Notes: a model not told the origin generated them from the letters alone. A DNA stretch of 64,000 nt from Blastococcus aurantiacus (GCF_900102425.1 NZ_FNBT01000007.1:184988-248987); one strand, 5' to 3'. Shown: positions 1-9,232, counted from the first letter of the stretch. Numbers and translations are program-made.

Positions 1-707
1 CGGTGCTCGTCGCCCTGCTGTACGCGGGCCTGGCGTGGTGGCGGTGGCGGCCGTCGGCTGCCGAGCTGGCGACCGGCGCGCTGTCCTCCTCCTACGTCAA
101 CGCCGGCAACCTCGGCATACCGGTGTCGGTGTACATCCTCGGCGACGCCTCCTACGTCGCGCCGGTCCTGCTGTTCCAGGTGCTGGTCATGGCGCCGGTC
201 GGCCTGGCCGTGCTCGCCGGCTCGCGAGCGGACGCGCCGAGCCGCCGCACGCTGCTGCTCCAGCCGCTGCGCACGCCGGTCGTCATCGGCTGCGCGCTCG
301 GTCTCCTGCTGGCGGCCAGCGGCTGGGACCCGCCCTCGCTCGCGCTCGAACCGATCGAGCTGATCGCGGCGCTGGCGGTGCCGGCGGCCCTGCTGGCCTA
401 CGGCATGTCCCTGCACGGAGCCCCCCGACCGGGCGCCGGTGCTCTCGCCGGCCAGGTGTGGCTGGCCGTCGCCCTGAAGAACGTCGCCATGCCGGGCACC
501 GCCTACGCGCTCGGCCGCTGGGGCGCGGGCCTCGACGGGGTCGCGCTCCTGGCGGTCACGGTCACCTCGGCGCTGCCGACGGCACAGAACGTGTTCGTCT
601 ACGCCGCGTCCTACGACCGCGGCACCGTGCTCGCCCGCGACGTGATCCTGCTCAGCACCCTGCTGTCCGTACCGGTCCTGGTCGGAATCGCCCTCGTGCT
701 CGGATGA
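1..707 (+). CDS. AEC family transporter, C-terminal part (5' end cut by window edge)
   Basis: Integral membrane permease of the auxin efflux carrier family, which moves small organic acids such as malate across the cytoplasmic membrane. What is visible is about 235 residues with repeated hydrophobic stretches and the glycine/asparagine-rich segment SSYVNAGNLGIPV near the left edge, typical of the second half of these roughly 300-residue proteins. The reading frame is open to the window edge, so the first part is missing and the GTG at position 3 is probably internal. The stop codon lies 11 bp before mqo, which suggests one operon and a role in handling malate or another hydroxy acid. The substrate is inference. 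Confidence 0.8.
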   Translation, partial: VLVALLYAGLAWWRWRPSAAELATGALSSSYVNAGNLGIPVSVYILGDASYVAPVLLFQVLVMAPVGLAVLAGSRADAPSRRTLLLQPLRTPVVIGCALGLLLAASGWDPPSLALEPIELIAALAVPAALLAYGMSLHGAPRPGAGALAGQVWLAVALKNVAMPGTAYALGRWGAGLDGVALLAVTVTSALPTAQNVFVYAASYDRGTVLARDVILLSTLLSVPVLVGIALVLG

Positions 708-718
708 GAGGAACTGCC

Positions 719-2221
719 ATGGCCGGTCCGGAGGAGTTCGACGCCGTCCTCGTCGGCGGTGGGATCATGAGCGCCACGCTCGCGACGATGCTGGGCGAGC
801 TCGAGCCCGGCTGGCGCATCGCCGTGGTCGAGCGGCTGGACGAGGCCGGGCTCGAGAGCTCGAGCGCCTGGAACAACGCCGGGACCGGGCACGCGGGGCT
901 CTGCGAGTTCAACTACACGCCCCGTGGTCCCGATGGCACGGTCGACGTCTCGCGGGCGGTGGAGATCGGTGAGCAGTTCGCCGCCTCGCTGCTGTTCTGG
1001 GCCCGTCTCACGACCGCCGGCGTCCTCGGCCCGCCCGGTGACTTCGTGCGTCCCGTCCCGCACCTCGGCTTCGGTCGCGGCGCCGAGGGGGTGGCGCACC
1101 TGCGGGCACGGCACGAGGCCCTGGGCGGGCACCCGCTCTTCGCCGACACGGAGTTCAGCGACGACCCGGCCGTGCTGCGCGACTGGGTTCCGCTGATGTT
1201 CGCCGACCGGCCGCCGGGCGAGCCCGTCGCCCTCACCCGGTCGACCCGCGGCACGGACGTCGACTTCGGCGTCCTGACGCGGCGGCTCCTCGACGTGGTC
1301 AGGGGACGCGGCGGGGACGTCCGGTTGCAGCAAGAGGTGACGTCGCTGCACCGACGGAACGACATCTGGCACGTCGAGCTGCGCGACCGGCGCACGGGAG
1401 CTCCCCGCCGCATGCGGGCACCCTTCGTCTTCGTGGGCACCGGAGGCGGGACGCTGCCCCTGCTGCAACGCGCCGGGGTCCCGGAGGTGCGGCGCTACGG
1501 CGCCTTCCCGATCAGCGGCCGGTTCCTCCGCACCGCGCGCCCGGACCTCGTGGCCGCGCACCGGGCCAAGGTCTACGGCCACGCGGAGCCGGGAGCGCCC
1601 ACCATCTCGGTGCCGCACCTCGACCACCGCACGGTCGACGGGCGGGAGTACCTGCTGTTCGGCCCGTTCGCCGCGTTCTCCCCGCGCTTCCTCCGGACGG
1701 GACGGCGCACCGATCTCCTGCGATCGGTCCGGCCGGGCAACCTGCCGGTCCTCGCCGCGTCGGCCCGGGACAACCGCTCGCTGATGGCCTACCTGGTCCG
1801 GCAGCTCGCCCAGACGCCCGCGGCGAGGACGGCCGCGCTGCGGACCTTCCTGCCGACGGTGCGCCCCGAGGACTGGGAGCTCGTACCGGCCGGCCAGCGG
1901 GTGCAGGTGTTGAAGACGTCCGGGGGCCGCGGGGCGATGGTGGGGTTCGGCACGGAGATCGTCACCTCGGCCGGCGGATCGCTGGCCGCCCTGCTCGGTG
2001 CCTCGCCGGGTGCGTCGACCGCGGCCGCCACGATGGTCGACGTGCTCGCGGCGAGCTTCCCGGCACGGATGTCCGACTGGGCGGCACGGCTCCACGAGAT
2101 CGCTCCGACGGCCGGCGCGGGGGATCGCCTCGACCCCGCCGACCTGACCGCCCGCACGGACGAGGCGCGCCGGATCCTGGGCCTGGTCCCGGACGGCGTG
2201 CCGGGAGGGGACCCCGCATGA
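719..2221 (+). CDS. mqo: Malate:quinone oxidoreductase
   Basis: FAD-dependent peripheral membrane enzyme that oxidises malate to oxaloacetate and passes electrons to the quinone pool, bypassing soluble malate dehydrogenase in the TCA cycle. The 500-residue product has the family's usual length. The N-terminal dinucleotide-binding fold (AVLVGGGIMSATL) is followed by SSAWNNAGTGHAGLCEFNYTP, and the C-terminus carries a glycine-rich segment around TSGGRGAMVGFGTEIVTSAGG. The ATG at 719 was chosen over the one at 704 because a purine-rich GAGAGGAA lies about 6 nt before it and the protein starts at the usual place. The stop overlaps the next start (ATGA), so translation of the two is probably coupled. 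Confidence 0.93.
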   Translation: MAGPEEFDAVLVGGGIMSATLATMLGELEPGWRIAVVERLDEAGLESSSAWNNAGTGHAGLCEFNYTPRGPDGTVDVSRAVEIGEQFAASLLFWARLTTAGVLGPPGDFVRPVPHLGFGRGAEGVAHLRARHEALGGHPLFADTEFSDDPAVLRDWVPLMFADRPPGEPVALTRSTRGTDVDFGVLTRRLLDVVRGRGGDVRLQQEVTSLHRRNDIWHVELRDRRTGAPRRMRAPFVFVGTGGGTLPLLQRAGVPEVRRYGAFPISGRFLRTARPDLVAAHRAKVYGHAEPGAPTISVPHLDHRTVDGREYLLFGPFAAFSPRFLRTGRRTDLLRSVRPGNLPVLAASARDNRSLMAYLVRQLAQTPAARTAALRTFLPTVRPEDWELVPAGQRVQVLKTSGGRGAMVGFGTEIVTSAGGSLAALLGASPGASTAAATMVDVLAASFPARMSDWAARLHEIAPTAGAGDRLDPADLTARTDEARRILGLVPDGVPGGDPA

Positions 2222-3636
2222 CGCCCACCGAGCTCTCGGCCCGCCTCCGCGAGGTGGTCGGGGAAGCGGGCCTGGTGACCGAGCCCGACCAGCTGGCCGG
2301 GTACCTGACCGACTGGCGCGACGCGTACCGCGGGAACGCGGCGGTCGTCGTCCGGCCGGCCACGACGGCGGAGGTCGCGGCCGTGGTCTCGCTCTGCCGG
2401 GACGCCGGCGTCGCGCTGGTGCCGCAGGGCGGCAACACGGGGCTGTGCGGCGGAGCGGTGCCGGACGCCTCCGGCGACCAGGTCGTGCTGTCGCTGACGC
2501 GCCTGCGCCGGATCCGCGAGGTGGACCCCGCGAACCAGACGATCACGGTGGAGGCCGGCGTCGTGCTGCAGCAGGTCCAGCAGGCCGCAGCAGCCGTCGA
2601 CCGGTTCTTCCCCCTCTCGCTGGGCGCCGAGGGCAGCTGCACGATCGGCGGCAACCTGTCCACGAACGCCGGCGGGACGGGGGTGCTCCGCTACGGCACC
2701 ATGCGCGACCTCACCTTGGGCCTGGAGGTGGTCCTGCCCGACGGCCGGATCTGGCACGGTCTCCGCGGGCTGCGCAAGGACAACACCGGCTACGACCTCA
2801 AGCACCTGTTCATCGGCGCGGAGGGCACGCTCGGGGTGATCACAGCGGCGGTGCTGAAGCTGTACCCGGCCCTGCACGGCCGGGCGACGGCGTGGATCGC
2901 GCTGCCCTCGCCGCAGGCCGCCGTCGACCTCATCGAGATCCTCCGGGCACGGGGCGGGGACCGGCTGACCGCCTTCGAGATCATGTCCCGGCAGAGCGTC
3001 GACTTCGTGCTCCGCCACGTCCCCGGCACTCGCGACCCGTTCACGTCCCCGCACGACTGGTACGCGCTGGTGGAGCTCGGCGACACCCGCACCGACGCCG
3101 ACCTCGACGGGTTGCTGGAGGCCGGCCTGGCCGAGGCCTTCGACCGGGGGCTGGCGCTCGACGCGGTGGTCGCCTCCGGCTCGGCCCAGGTCGCGGCCCT
3201 CTGGGCGCTGCGCGAGGGGATCTCCGAGGCGCAGAACCACGAGGGCCCGAGCCTGAAGCACGACGTCACGGTGCCGGTGAGCAGCATCGCCGCTCTCGTC
3301 GAGCGCACGGACCGGGCCCTCCAGGAGGCGGTCCCGGGCATCCGCATCGTGGTCTACGGGCACATCGGGGACGGGAACCTGCACTACAACCTGAGCAAGC
3401 CGGTCGACGGCGACGACGAGGAGTTCCGTTCGCGAGCCGACGAACTCGCCCGGATCGTCTACGACTCCACGAGCAGCTTCGACGGAAGCATCAGCGCCGA
3501 GCACGGCCTGGGCCAGTCCAAGCGGGACGTCATGGCCGACTACAAGGACCCCGTGGCGCTGGACCTCATGCGCGGCCTCAAGGATCTGCTCGATCCCGTC
3601 GGCCTGATGAACCCCGGCAAGGTGCTGCCGGACTAG
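2218..3636 (+). CDS. FAD-binding 2-hydroxyacid dehydrogenase (GlcD / D-2-hydroxyglutarate dehydrogenase type)
   Basis: Flavoprotein of the PCMH/vanillyl-alcohol-oxidase fold that oxidises a D-2-hydroxy acid, such as D-2-hydroxyglutarate or D-lactate, to the 2-oxo acid. The 472 residues contain the FAD-binding PQGGNTGLCGG at about 72-82, GGNLSTNAGGTGVLRYGT, and KDNTGYDLKHLFIGAEGTLG, then the C-terminal metal-site motif YGHIGDGNLHYN and the closing AEHGLGQSK and NPGKVLP. There is no iron-sulfur domain, so it is the short FAD-only form. It overlaps mqo by 4 bp and probably shares its transcript, giving a small hydroxy-acid oxidation operon with the AEC transporter. The exact substrate cannot be told from sequence. 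Confidence 0.85.
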   Translation: MTPTELSARLREVVGEAGLVTEPDQLAGYLTDWRDAYRGNAAVVVRPATTAEVAAVVSLCRDAGVALVPQGGNTGLCGGAVPDASGDQVVLSLTRLRRIREVDPANQTITVEAGVVLQQVQQAAAAVDRFFPLSLGAEGSCTIGGNLSTNAGGTGVLRYGTMRDLTLGLEVVLPDGRIWHGLRGLRKDNTGYDLKHLFIGAEGTLGVITAAVLKLYPALHGRATAWIALPSPQAAVDLIEILRARGGDRLTAFEIMSRQSVDFVLRHVPGTRDPFTSPHDWYALVELGDTRTDADLDGLLEAGLAEAFDRGLALDAVVASGSAQVAALWALREGISEAQNHEGPSLKHDVTVPVSSIAALVERTDRALQEAVPGIRIVVYGHIGDGNLHYNLSKPVDGDDEEFRSRADELARIVYDSTSSFDGSISAEHGLGQSKRDVMADYKDPVALDLMRGLKDLLDPVGLMNPGKVLPD

Positions 3637-3651
3637 CAGGCCCGCCTGAGC

Positions 3652-4509
3652 TCAGTCGTTGCAGCGCTCGATCAGCACGTACGAGGGATCGCCGGCCACG
3701 CCGACCGCCGTCAGGTCGCCCCCGCCGGCCGCGGAGGCCCACACGCGCGGCTCGTCGTCGCTCCCGACCAGTCCCTCGCTCGTGAACGCAGTCATGCCGG
3801 TGAACTGCTGCAGGTACCCGCGCATCACCGGCATCAGCTCGTCCGTCACCTGGAGCACCGCGACGAAGCCGCCGGTGATGCACGTGGCCGGGATCGGCAC
3901 GGAGACCAGCTCGCTGCCCTCCACGACATGGAGCGGCGGTTCGTCCGTCGACGGCGTCAGCTCGGAAGCCAGCTGGTCGTCCGTGGCCGACGCCACCGGG
4001 CCGTCCGACGCGAGCGGGGACAGCTCCACGGTGTCGAAGGACGGCTGGACCCGCAGGTGGATGTAGCCACGGCCGTCCGTATCGGCGAGTCCCCGCACGG
4101 ACACCGAGTACTCGTCCAGTTGCAAGCGGGAGGCCGTGCACTCGACCTCGAACGGACCCTCGCGCGGATCGTCGTCGAACGTGTCGTCGGGGTCGCTGCA
4201 CCACTGCCCTTCCGGGCGAAGGGGCCATCCGGACTCCAGCTCGTAGCCGAGTTCCTGCGCCTGTCGGACGTATCCCTCGAAGACCTTCGGCAGGTCGCCG
4301 TCGACACGGAGGACCGCCTGATGGCCGATGGAGCCGTGCGGGAACACCGCCCCGACCAGGCCCGATCCCGGCTCGATCTCGAAGCCCTCGGCGAGCGGCC
4401 CACTGGTCTGCGTGACCTCCTTCGGCTCGTCGGCGCAGCCGCCTAGGGCCAGGACGAGCACCGTTCCCCCGAGGAGCGTCCGGGCCACCCGGGACCGGAC
4501 GGCGCTCAT
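3652..4509 (-). CDS. Hypothetical secreted lipoprotein
   Basis: No family was recognised. The 285-residue product starts MSAVRSRVARTLLGG and has a hydrophobic stretch ending in LALGGC, a good lipobox, so the mature protein should be anchored by its N-terminal cysteine to the outer face of the membrane. The rest is soluble, acidic and contains several cysteines that could form disulfides. The start was set at 4509 because the signal peptide begins there and because it overlaps the stop of the upstream DUF4349 gene (ATGA). A longer in-frame reading exists upstream but is arginine-rich shadow sequence. Translational coupling suggests that the two envelope proteins work together. Confidence 0.75.
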   Translation of the reverse strand: MSAVRSRVARTLLGGTVLVLALGGCADEPKEVTQTSGPLAEGFEIEPGSGLVGAVFPHGSIGHQAVLRVDGDLPKVFEGYVRQAQELGYELESGWPLRPEGQWCSDPDDTFDDDPREGPFEVECTASRLQLDEYSVSVRGLADTDGRGYIHLRVQPSFDTVELSPLASDGPVASATDDQLASELTPSTDEPPLHVVEGSELVSVPIPATCITGGFVAVLQVTDELMPVMRGYLQQFTGMTAFTSEGLVGSDDEPRVWASAAGGGDLTAVGVAGDPSYVLIERCND

Positions 4510-5366
4510 GCCTCGGCCATCGGCGCAGGCACCGTCGACCGCCGCCGTGCGCGGCGCAGCGGCACCAGCACCACCACGGCGATCACGGCCGCGACCACGA
4601 GCCATGGCAGCAGGACGCCGAGGGCGACGACGGCCGCGCCTGCGGTCGACACGAGGGCGTTCCACCCGGTGCCGAGCGCGTCGACGAAGCCGTCCGGTCC
4701 GCCGGGCGGGGCCACGCCGGGCGGCTGCAGGTGCACGCGCAGGGTGGACAGCTCCACCTGGTCGGCCAGCAGCGCGCGCTGGGACTGCAAGGACTCCAGC
4801 TGCTCCTGCCGCCCGGACAGCGCGCCTTCCGCAGCGAGGAGGGCCTCGGTGGTGGGGGCCTCGTCGAGCAGGGTCTGCAGCCGGGTGACCGAGGTCTGCA
4901 GGGCCGAGATCCGGGCGTCCAGGTCGACGGTCTGGCCGGTCACGTCGGATCGGGACACCGACACGCTCGCCACCTCGCCGAGCTCCTCCAGATCGGCGAG
5001 GACGTCGGTCAGCGCGTCCGCCGGCACCCGGACCACGAGGTCGGCGTAGGCACCTTCGTCGTCGCCGGTCGCGGTCTGCTCGGTCCGCTCGTCGACCCGG
5101 CCGCCCGCGGACTCCACCAGCTGGCTCACCCGCTGGGCGCCGTCGGCCGGGTCGTCCACGGCCAGGGTCGCGGAGGCGTTCGTGACGACCTGGCGGTCGG
5201 CGTCGGCCGCGGCACCTCCCTCACCGACGGCACCGCCTTCGTCGGCCACGGCGCCCGCCCCGCCGCCGCCGTCCGCGCCGCTCGACTCGCCGCCGTCCGA
5301 CCCGGAGCAGCCGACCACCAGCACCAGTGCCACGAGCGTGGCCGCCCTGCTCAGAAGGGACCTCAT
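4506..5366 (-). CDS. DUF4349 domain lipoprotein
   Basis: Envelope protein of unknown function. The 286 residues begin with a lipoprotein signal ending in LVVGC, followed by a low-complexity Gly/Ala/Glu linker (about 25-60). The DUF4349 domain contains a predicted coiled coil rich in Leu, Gln and Glu (roughly 145-205), and a long hydrophobic segment near residues 235-270 ends in the basic cluster RRARRRS. A membrane helix followed by positive charges is the usual topology of this family. It is the first gene of a leftward pair with the lipoprotein at 3652-4509. What it senses or organises is not known. Confidence 0.82.
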   Translation of the reverse strand: MRSLLSRAATLVALVLVVGCSGSDGGESSGADGGGGAGAVADEGGAVGEGGAAADADRQVVTNASATLAVDDPADGAQRVSQLVESAGGRVDERTEQTATGDDEGAYADLVVRVPADALTDVLADLEELGEVASVSVSRSDVTGQTVDLDARISALQTSVTRLQTLLDEAPTTEALLAAEGALSGRQEQLESLQSQRALLADQVELSTLRVHLQPPGVAPPGGPDGFVDALGTGWNALVSTAGAAVVALGVLLPWLVVAAVIAVVVLVPLRRARRRSTVPAPMAEA

Positions 5367-5508
5367 GGCGGGACCGTAGGGCCGTCGCCGTGACGTGGAC
5401 CACGAACGATGCCCGATCGTGACGCAGCCGGGCCGCCGGTGCGCATGGGACTCACAGGCCCTGGTGCGACATGCGATACGGACCGGTTCGTGTCACACGG
5501 CCGTGTTT

Positions 5509-5539
5509 CCCGTCACATCGTCGGTGACGGGCCTACCGT
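5509..5539 (+). promoter_or_regulatory. Inverted repeat and -10-like box in front of a small gene
   Basis: The arms CCCGTCAC (5509-5516) and GTGACGGG (5524-5531) form a perfect 8-bp inverted repeat with a 7-nt spacer. Directly after it comes TACCGT (5534-5539), six nucleotides before the ATG at 5546. This spacing fits a leaderless promoter with a repressor or activator site over the -35 region. No regulator can be assigned. Confidence 0.45.
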
Positions 5540-5545
5540 CGTGGC

Positions 5546-5764
5546 ATGCACCGCCGACGCGTCGAACCCTCCTCCGCTCCCCGCTCCGCAGTCCCCGAGC
5601 GGGTCCGCTACCTGCACGCCGTGGCCGCCGCCCGGGTGAGCGCCGCGAAGCCCTCCTCCGAGCAGCAGATCGCCGACATCGTGCGCGTCACCGTCGACGA
5701 CGAGGTGGACACCCGCACCTTCGAGGCGATCGTCACCGACGTCTCGGGCGACCACCTGCGCTGA
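5546..5764 (+). CDS. Small hypothetical protein (72 aa)
   Basis: No family was recognised. The 72-residue product is soluble, with an N-terminal Arg/Ser/Pro-rich part and a C-terminal half (ISADIV-like helix, then DDEVDTRTFEAIVTDV) that looks like a short alpha/beta unit. Codon third positions are almost all G or C, as in real genes of this genome, which supports coding. The ATG at 5546 was chosen because a TACCGT box lies 6 nt before it. It stands alone between a divergent DUF4349 gene and the hypothetical gene at 5814. Confidence 0.55.
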   Translation: MHRRRVEPSSAPRSAVPERVRYLHAVAAARVSAAKPSSEQQIADIVRVTVDDEVDTRTFEAIVTDVSGDHLR

Positions 5765-5813
5765 CGGGCTCCGGCGACGGGCACAGCCCAGCACCCAGGG
5801 GCAGGATGTCGGG

Positions 5814-6377
5814 GTGCGCGTCCGCCGCCCCTCGACCACCGTTCCGCGGACCTCGGCGGACGACGACCAGGCCCGCGCCGCCCTCGGCGCACGGTGGCGG
5901 GAGATGCCCGTGCACCAGCAGCTGTGGTCCGTCCAGGTCCTGCTCGGGATGGGCCTGCTCATCGAGTCGTCCGTGGTGGAGATCGCGGTGCCGGTGGGCC
6001 GTGCGCTCGCAGGCAAGCGCGGGGTCCAGACCGGACCCGCGCTGGGCAGCCTGCTCACCTTCCTCGCGTTCCAGGCGTACACCACGGCCATCGGCCACGA
6101 GGCGATGTCGCAAGACGGCCCCGCCGACGAGGAGGCCGTCGAGAGCCGGCTCCAGCGCTGGCTCGACCGGACGATCCTCTCCGGCGCGGAGTACCTCCCG
6201 GCGTTCGGTGCCGTCCTCCCGGCCACCGTCGTCCTCCGGAAGCGGTCGCCGCTCTGGGGCCTGGCGCTCTGGCCGCTCGTGCGCCTGATCGCCGTGACCG
6301 TCCTGGCAGCCGAGGCGTCACGGCTGAAGAAGCTCCACGGGCCGGACGCGTCGAAGCCGGAGGGCGGCGCTGCCTAG
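5814..6377 (+). CDS. Hypothetical protein (187 aa)
   Basis: No family was recognised. The product has a charged N-terminal 25 residues, then alternating amphipathic and hydrophobic helices (around VQVLLGMGLLIESSVVEIAV, 40-60, and a stretch near 155-168), which suggests a small helical membrane-associated protein. The start is GTG at 5814, with CAGGAT six nucleotides before it, the spacing of a leaderless -10 box. The last codon overlaps the end of the leftward helicase gene by 4 bp, so the two are convergent with no room for a terminator between them. Confidence 0.6.
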   Translation: MRVRRPSTTVPRTSADDDQARAALGARWREMPVHQQLWSVQVLLGMGLLIESSVVEIAVPVGRALAGKRGVQTGPALGSLLTFLAFQAYTTAIGHEAMSQDGPADEEAVESRLQRWLDRTILSGAEYLPAFGAVLPATVVLRKRSPLWGLALWPLVRLIAVTVLAAEASRLKKLHGPDASKPEGGAA

Positions 6378-8935
6378 TCCTTGCGGCCGGCGTCGACCAG
6401 GCGGATCACGGCGGAGCCGTCCTCGTCGGAGGCCTCCAGGTCCACCTCGACGTCGAAGCCCCAGTCGTGGTTGCCCTCGGGGTCGTCGACGATCTGCCGC
6501 ACCTTCCAGACACCGGGCTCGGACTTGTCCCAGATGAGCATCGCCGGGCCCCGGGCGTCGCCGCCGGTGTTCAGCTCGGCGTGCTCCTCGAAGTAGCCGC
6601 GCACCACGGTCTCCCAGCGCTCGGCGTCCCAGCCCGAGCCCTTGTCCAGCTCGCCCAGGTCGTACCAGCGGCGGCGGGCCCACAGCTCCACCCGGCGGAA
6701 CAGCGCGTTGCGCACCATCGCGGTGAACGCGCGCTCGTTGCCGGTGAGCGGGCGGGGACGGGCCGGGACGGCGACCTCGGCCGCCGGGCCGTCGTCATCG
6801 GGGTTGGTGAGCGCCTCCCACTCGTCGAGCAGGGACGAGTCGACCTGGCGCACCAGCTCGCCCAGCCACTCGACCAGGTCGGTGACCTCCTCGGTGCGGG
6901 CGTCCGCGGGCACGCCGGACCGCAGGGCCTTGAAGGCGTCGGACAGGTAGCGCAGCACCGCCCCCTCCGAGCGGGTCAGCCCGTAGGTGTTCACGAACTC
7001 CCGGAAGGTGAACGCCCGCTCCCACATCTCGCGGACCACGGACTTCGGCGACAGCTGCGCGTCCGCCGCCCACGGGTTGGTGCGCACGTACACCTCGAAC
7101 GCGGCGTCGAGCAGCTCCTCCAGTGGCTTGGGGTAGGTCACCTCCTCGAGCAGCTCCATGCGCTCGTCGTACTCGATGCCCTCGGCCTTCATCTGCGCCA
7201 CGGCCTCGCCCTTGGCCTTGTTCAGCTGCGCGGCGAGGATCTGCCGCGGGTCGTCGAGCGTCGCCTCGATGACGCTGACGACGTCCACCACGTAGGTGTC
7301 GGACTCCGGGTCCAGCAGGTCGATGGCGGCGAGCGCGAAGGTCGACAGCGGCTGGTTGAGCGCGAAGTCCGGCGGGAGGTCGAGGGTCAGGTCGTAGCGG
7401 CGGCCGTCGGGCTCCGGCTCGGGCAGCCGCTCCAGGACGCCGGCCTGCAGCAGCGAGCGCGCGATGCCGATCGCCTCGCGGATCAGCTTGAGCTGCTTCT
7501 TGCGCGGCTCGTGGTTGTCGGTGAGCAGCCGGCGCATGGCCGCGAACGGGTCACCGGGCCGGTCGACGACGTCCAGGATCATCGCCGTCGACACCCGCAT
7601 GTTGCTGGTCAGCTTCTCGGGCTCGCCCTCGACCAGCCGGGTCATGGTCGCCTCGCTCCACGGCACCATGCCGTCGGGCACCTTCTTGCGCACCAGCTTG
7701 CGGCGCTTCTTCGGGTCGTCGGCGACCTTGGCGAACTGCTTGAGGTTCTCCACCTCGTGCTCCGGCGCCTGCACCACGACGGTGCCCGCGGTGTCGTAAC
7801 CCGCGCGGCCCGCGCGGCCGGCGATCTGGTGGAACTCGCGCACCTGCAGCAGCCGCGTCCGGACGCCGTCGTACTTCGACAGCGCGGAGAAGACGACGGT
7901 GCGGATGGGCACGTTGATGCCGACGCCGAGGGTGTCGGTGCCGCAGATGACCTTCAGCAGGCCGGCCTGCGCCAGCTGCTCCACCAGCCGCCGGTACTTG
8001 GGCAGCATCCCGGCGTGGTGGACGCCGATTCCGTGCCGGACCAGCCGTGACAGCGTCGTCCCGAAGGCGGAGGTGAACCGGAACCCGCCGATCATGTCGG
8101 CGATCGCGGCCTTCTCCTCCTTGGTGGCCACGTTGACGCTCATCAGCGCCTGCGCCCGCTCCAGCGCCGAGGCCTGGGTGAAGTGGACGACGTAGACCGG
8201 CGCCTGCTTGGTGTCCAGCAGCTCCTGGATCGTCTCGTGCATCGGCGTCGTCGCGTAGTAGTGGTGCAGCGGGACCGGGCGCTCGGCGTTGGCGACCAGC
8301 GCGGTGGGCCGGCCGGTCCGGCGGGTGAGGTCCTCCCGCAGCGAGGTGACGTCGCCCAGCGTCGCGCTCATCAGCAGGAACTGCGCCTGCGTCAGCTCCA
8401 GCAGGGGCACCTGCCACGCCCAGCCGCGGTCGGGGTCGCCGTAGAAGTGGAACTCGTCCATGACGACGAGCGCGTCGCCGACGCCGTCCTTCCCGCCGCC
8501 CTCGCGGAGTGCGACGTTGGCCAGGATCTCCGCGGTGCACGCGATGATCGGCGCGCCGGCGTTGACCGACGCGTCGCCGGTGAGCATGCCGACGTTGGCC
8601 GCGCCGAACACCCCGCACAGGGCGAAGAACTTCTCGCTGACCAGCGCCTTGATCGGAGCGGTGTAGTAGCTGCGCCGCCCGGCGGCCAGGGCCGCGTACT
8701 GCGCGCCGGTGGCCACGAGCGACTTGCCCGATCCCGTCGGCGTCGCGAGGACCACGTTCGCGCCGCTGACCAGCTCGATCAGCGCCTCCTCCTGCGCCGG
8801 GTAGAGCGTCGTGCCGCTGGCCTCGGCCCAGGCGGCGAAGTCGGCGAACAGCTCGTCCGGGTCGGCGCCCTGGGCGCGGAGCGTGGTCAGGTCGGCGGCG
8901 TCGACGAGCAGGGGAGGAGCAACTGTCGTGGTCAT
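6374..8935 (-). CDS. DEAD/DEAH-box RNA helicase with C-terminal DUF3516
   Basis: Superfamily 2 ATP-dependent helicase, probably acting on RNA. Its 853 residues carry the Walker A motif ATPTGSGKS at 64-72, the DExH box DEFH at 160-163, MSAT at 189-192 and the arginine-finger motif QIAGRAGRAGYD near 365. The C-terminal half is the DUF3516 region found with this Ski2-like helicase group in actinobacteria. The domain order is complete and the length is usual. It is transcribed alone, divergent from the 43-residue ORF at 9101. Its physiological substrate is unknown; RNA turnover or ribosome-linked roles are possible by analogy with Ski2/Mtr4 helicases. Confidence 0.88.
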   Translation of the reverse strand: MTTTVAPPLLVDAADLTTLRAQGADPDELFADFAAWAEASGTTLYPAQEEALIELVSGANVVLATPTGSGKSLVATGAQYAALAAGRRSYYTAPIKALVSEKFFALCGVFGAANVGMLTGDASVNAGAPIIACTAEILANVALREGGGKDGVGDALVVMDEFHFYGDPDRGWAWQVPLLELTQAQFLLMSATLGDVTSLREDLTRRTGRPTALVANAERPVPLHHYYATTPMHETIQELLDTKQAPVYVVHFTQASALERAQALMSVNVATKEEKAAIADMIGGFRFTSAFGTTLSRLVRHGIGVHHAGMLPKYRRLVEQLAQAGLLKVICGTDTLGVGINVPIRTVVFSALSKYDGVRTRLLQVREFHQIAGRAGRAGYDTAGTVVVQAPEHEVENLKQFAKVADDPKKRRKLVRKKVPDGMVPWSEATMTRLVEGEPEKLTSNMRVSTAMILDVVDRPGDPFAAMRRLLTDNHEPRKKQLKLIREAIGIARSLLQAGVLERLPEPEPDGRRYDLTLDLPPDFALNQPLSTFALAAIDLLDPESDTYVVDVVSVIEATLDDPRQILAAQLNKAKGEAVAQMKAEGIEYDERMELLEEVTYPKPLEELLDAAFEVYVRTNPWAADAQLSPKSVVREMWERAFTFREFVNTYGLTRSEGAVLRYLSDAFKALRSGVPADARTEEVTDLVEWLGELVRQVDSSLLDEWEALTNPDDDGPAAEVAVPARPRPLTGNERAFTAMVRNALFRRVELWARRRWYDLGELDKGSGWDAERWETVVRGYFEEHAELNTGGDARGPAMLIWDKSEPGVWKVRQIVDDPEGNHDWGFDVEVDLEASDEDGSAVIRLVDAGRKD

Positions 8936-9100
8936 CAGGAGGTCCAGCGTGCCTCACGGCGGTTCCCTTCCCGGCCACCCGGCCGGGGGCTTCGCGGCGC
9001 CACTCCGATCACGATCCGGTAACGGCGCGTCTGACGGCGATCCATGGTGGACACTGGGAGACTGCAAGGTGAACAAAAGATGAACGAGAGGTAGCACATC

Positions 9101-9232
9101 ATGCGCAGCGCCGAATGCCCGGAGTGCCGTTGGGTTCCCGTCGTGGACGGGTCGGGACGACGCCGGCTGGAGATGCGTTGGCAGCTCCCCGTGTCCGCCC
9201 CCGCGGCGACGACGCTGGCGCGCGCGGCCTGA
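9101..9232 (+). CDS. Very small CxxC protein (43 aa)
   Basis: An ORF too short for most gene finders, encoding MRSAECPECRWVPVVDG and so on to an Ala-rich tail. It has a single CPEC pair near the N-terminus, half of a zinc-ribbon-like site, so metal binding would need a dimer or a partner. A purine-rich GAGAGG lies about 9 nt before the ATG, a good ribosome-binding site. The short GTG ORF just upstream (9069-9083) ends at once. Its reality is uncertain, because no second evidence such as conservation can be seen here. Confidence 0.4.
   Translation: MRSAECPECRWVPVVDGSGRRRLEMRWQLPVSAPAATTLARAA

Noticed and set aside
1789..3504. Long leftward open frame (over 550 codons) opposite mqo and the FAD dehydrogenase
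   Set aside because: It is rich in Arg, Gly, Pro and Val without any domain and lies exactly opposite two well-supported genes; such shadow frames are usual at this G+C content.
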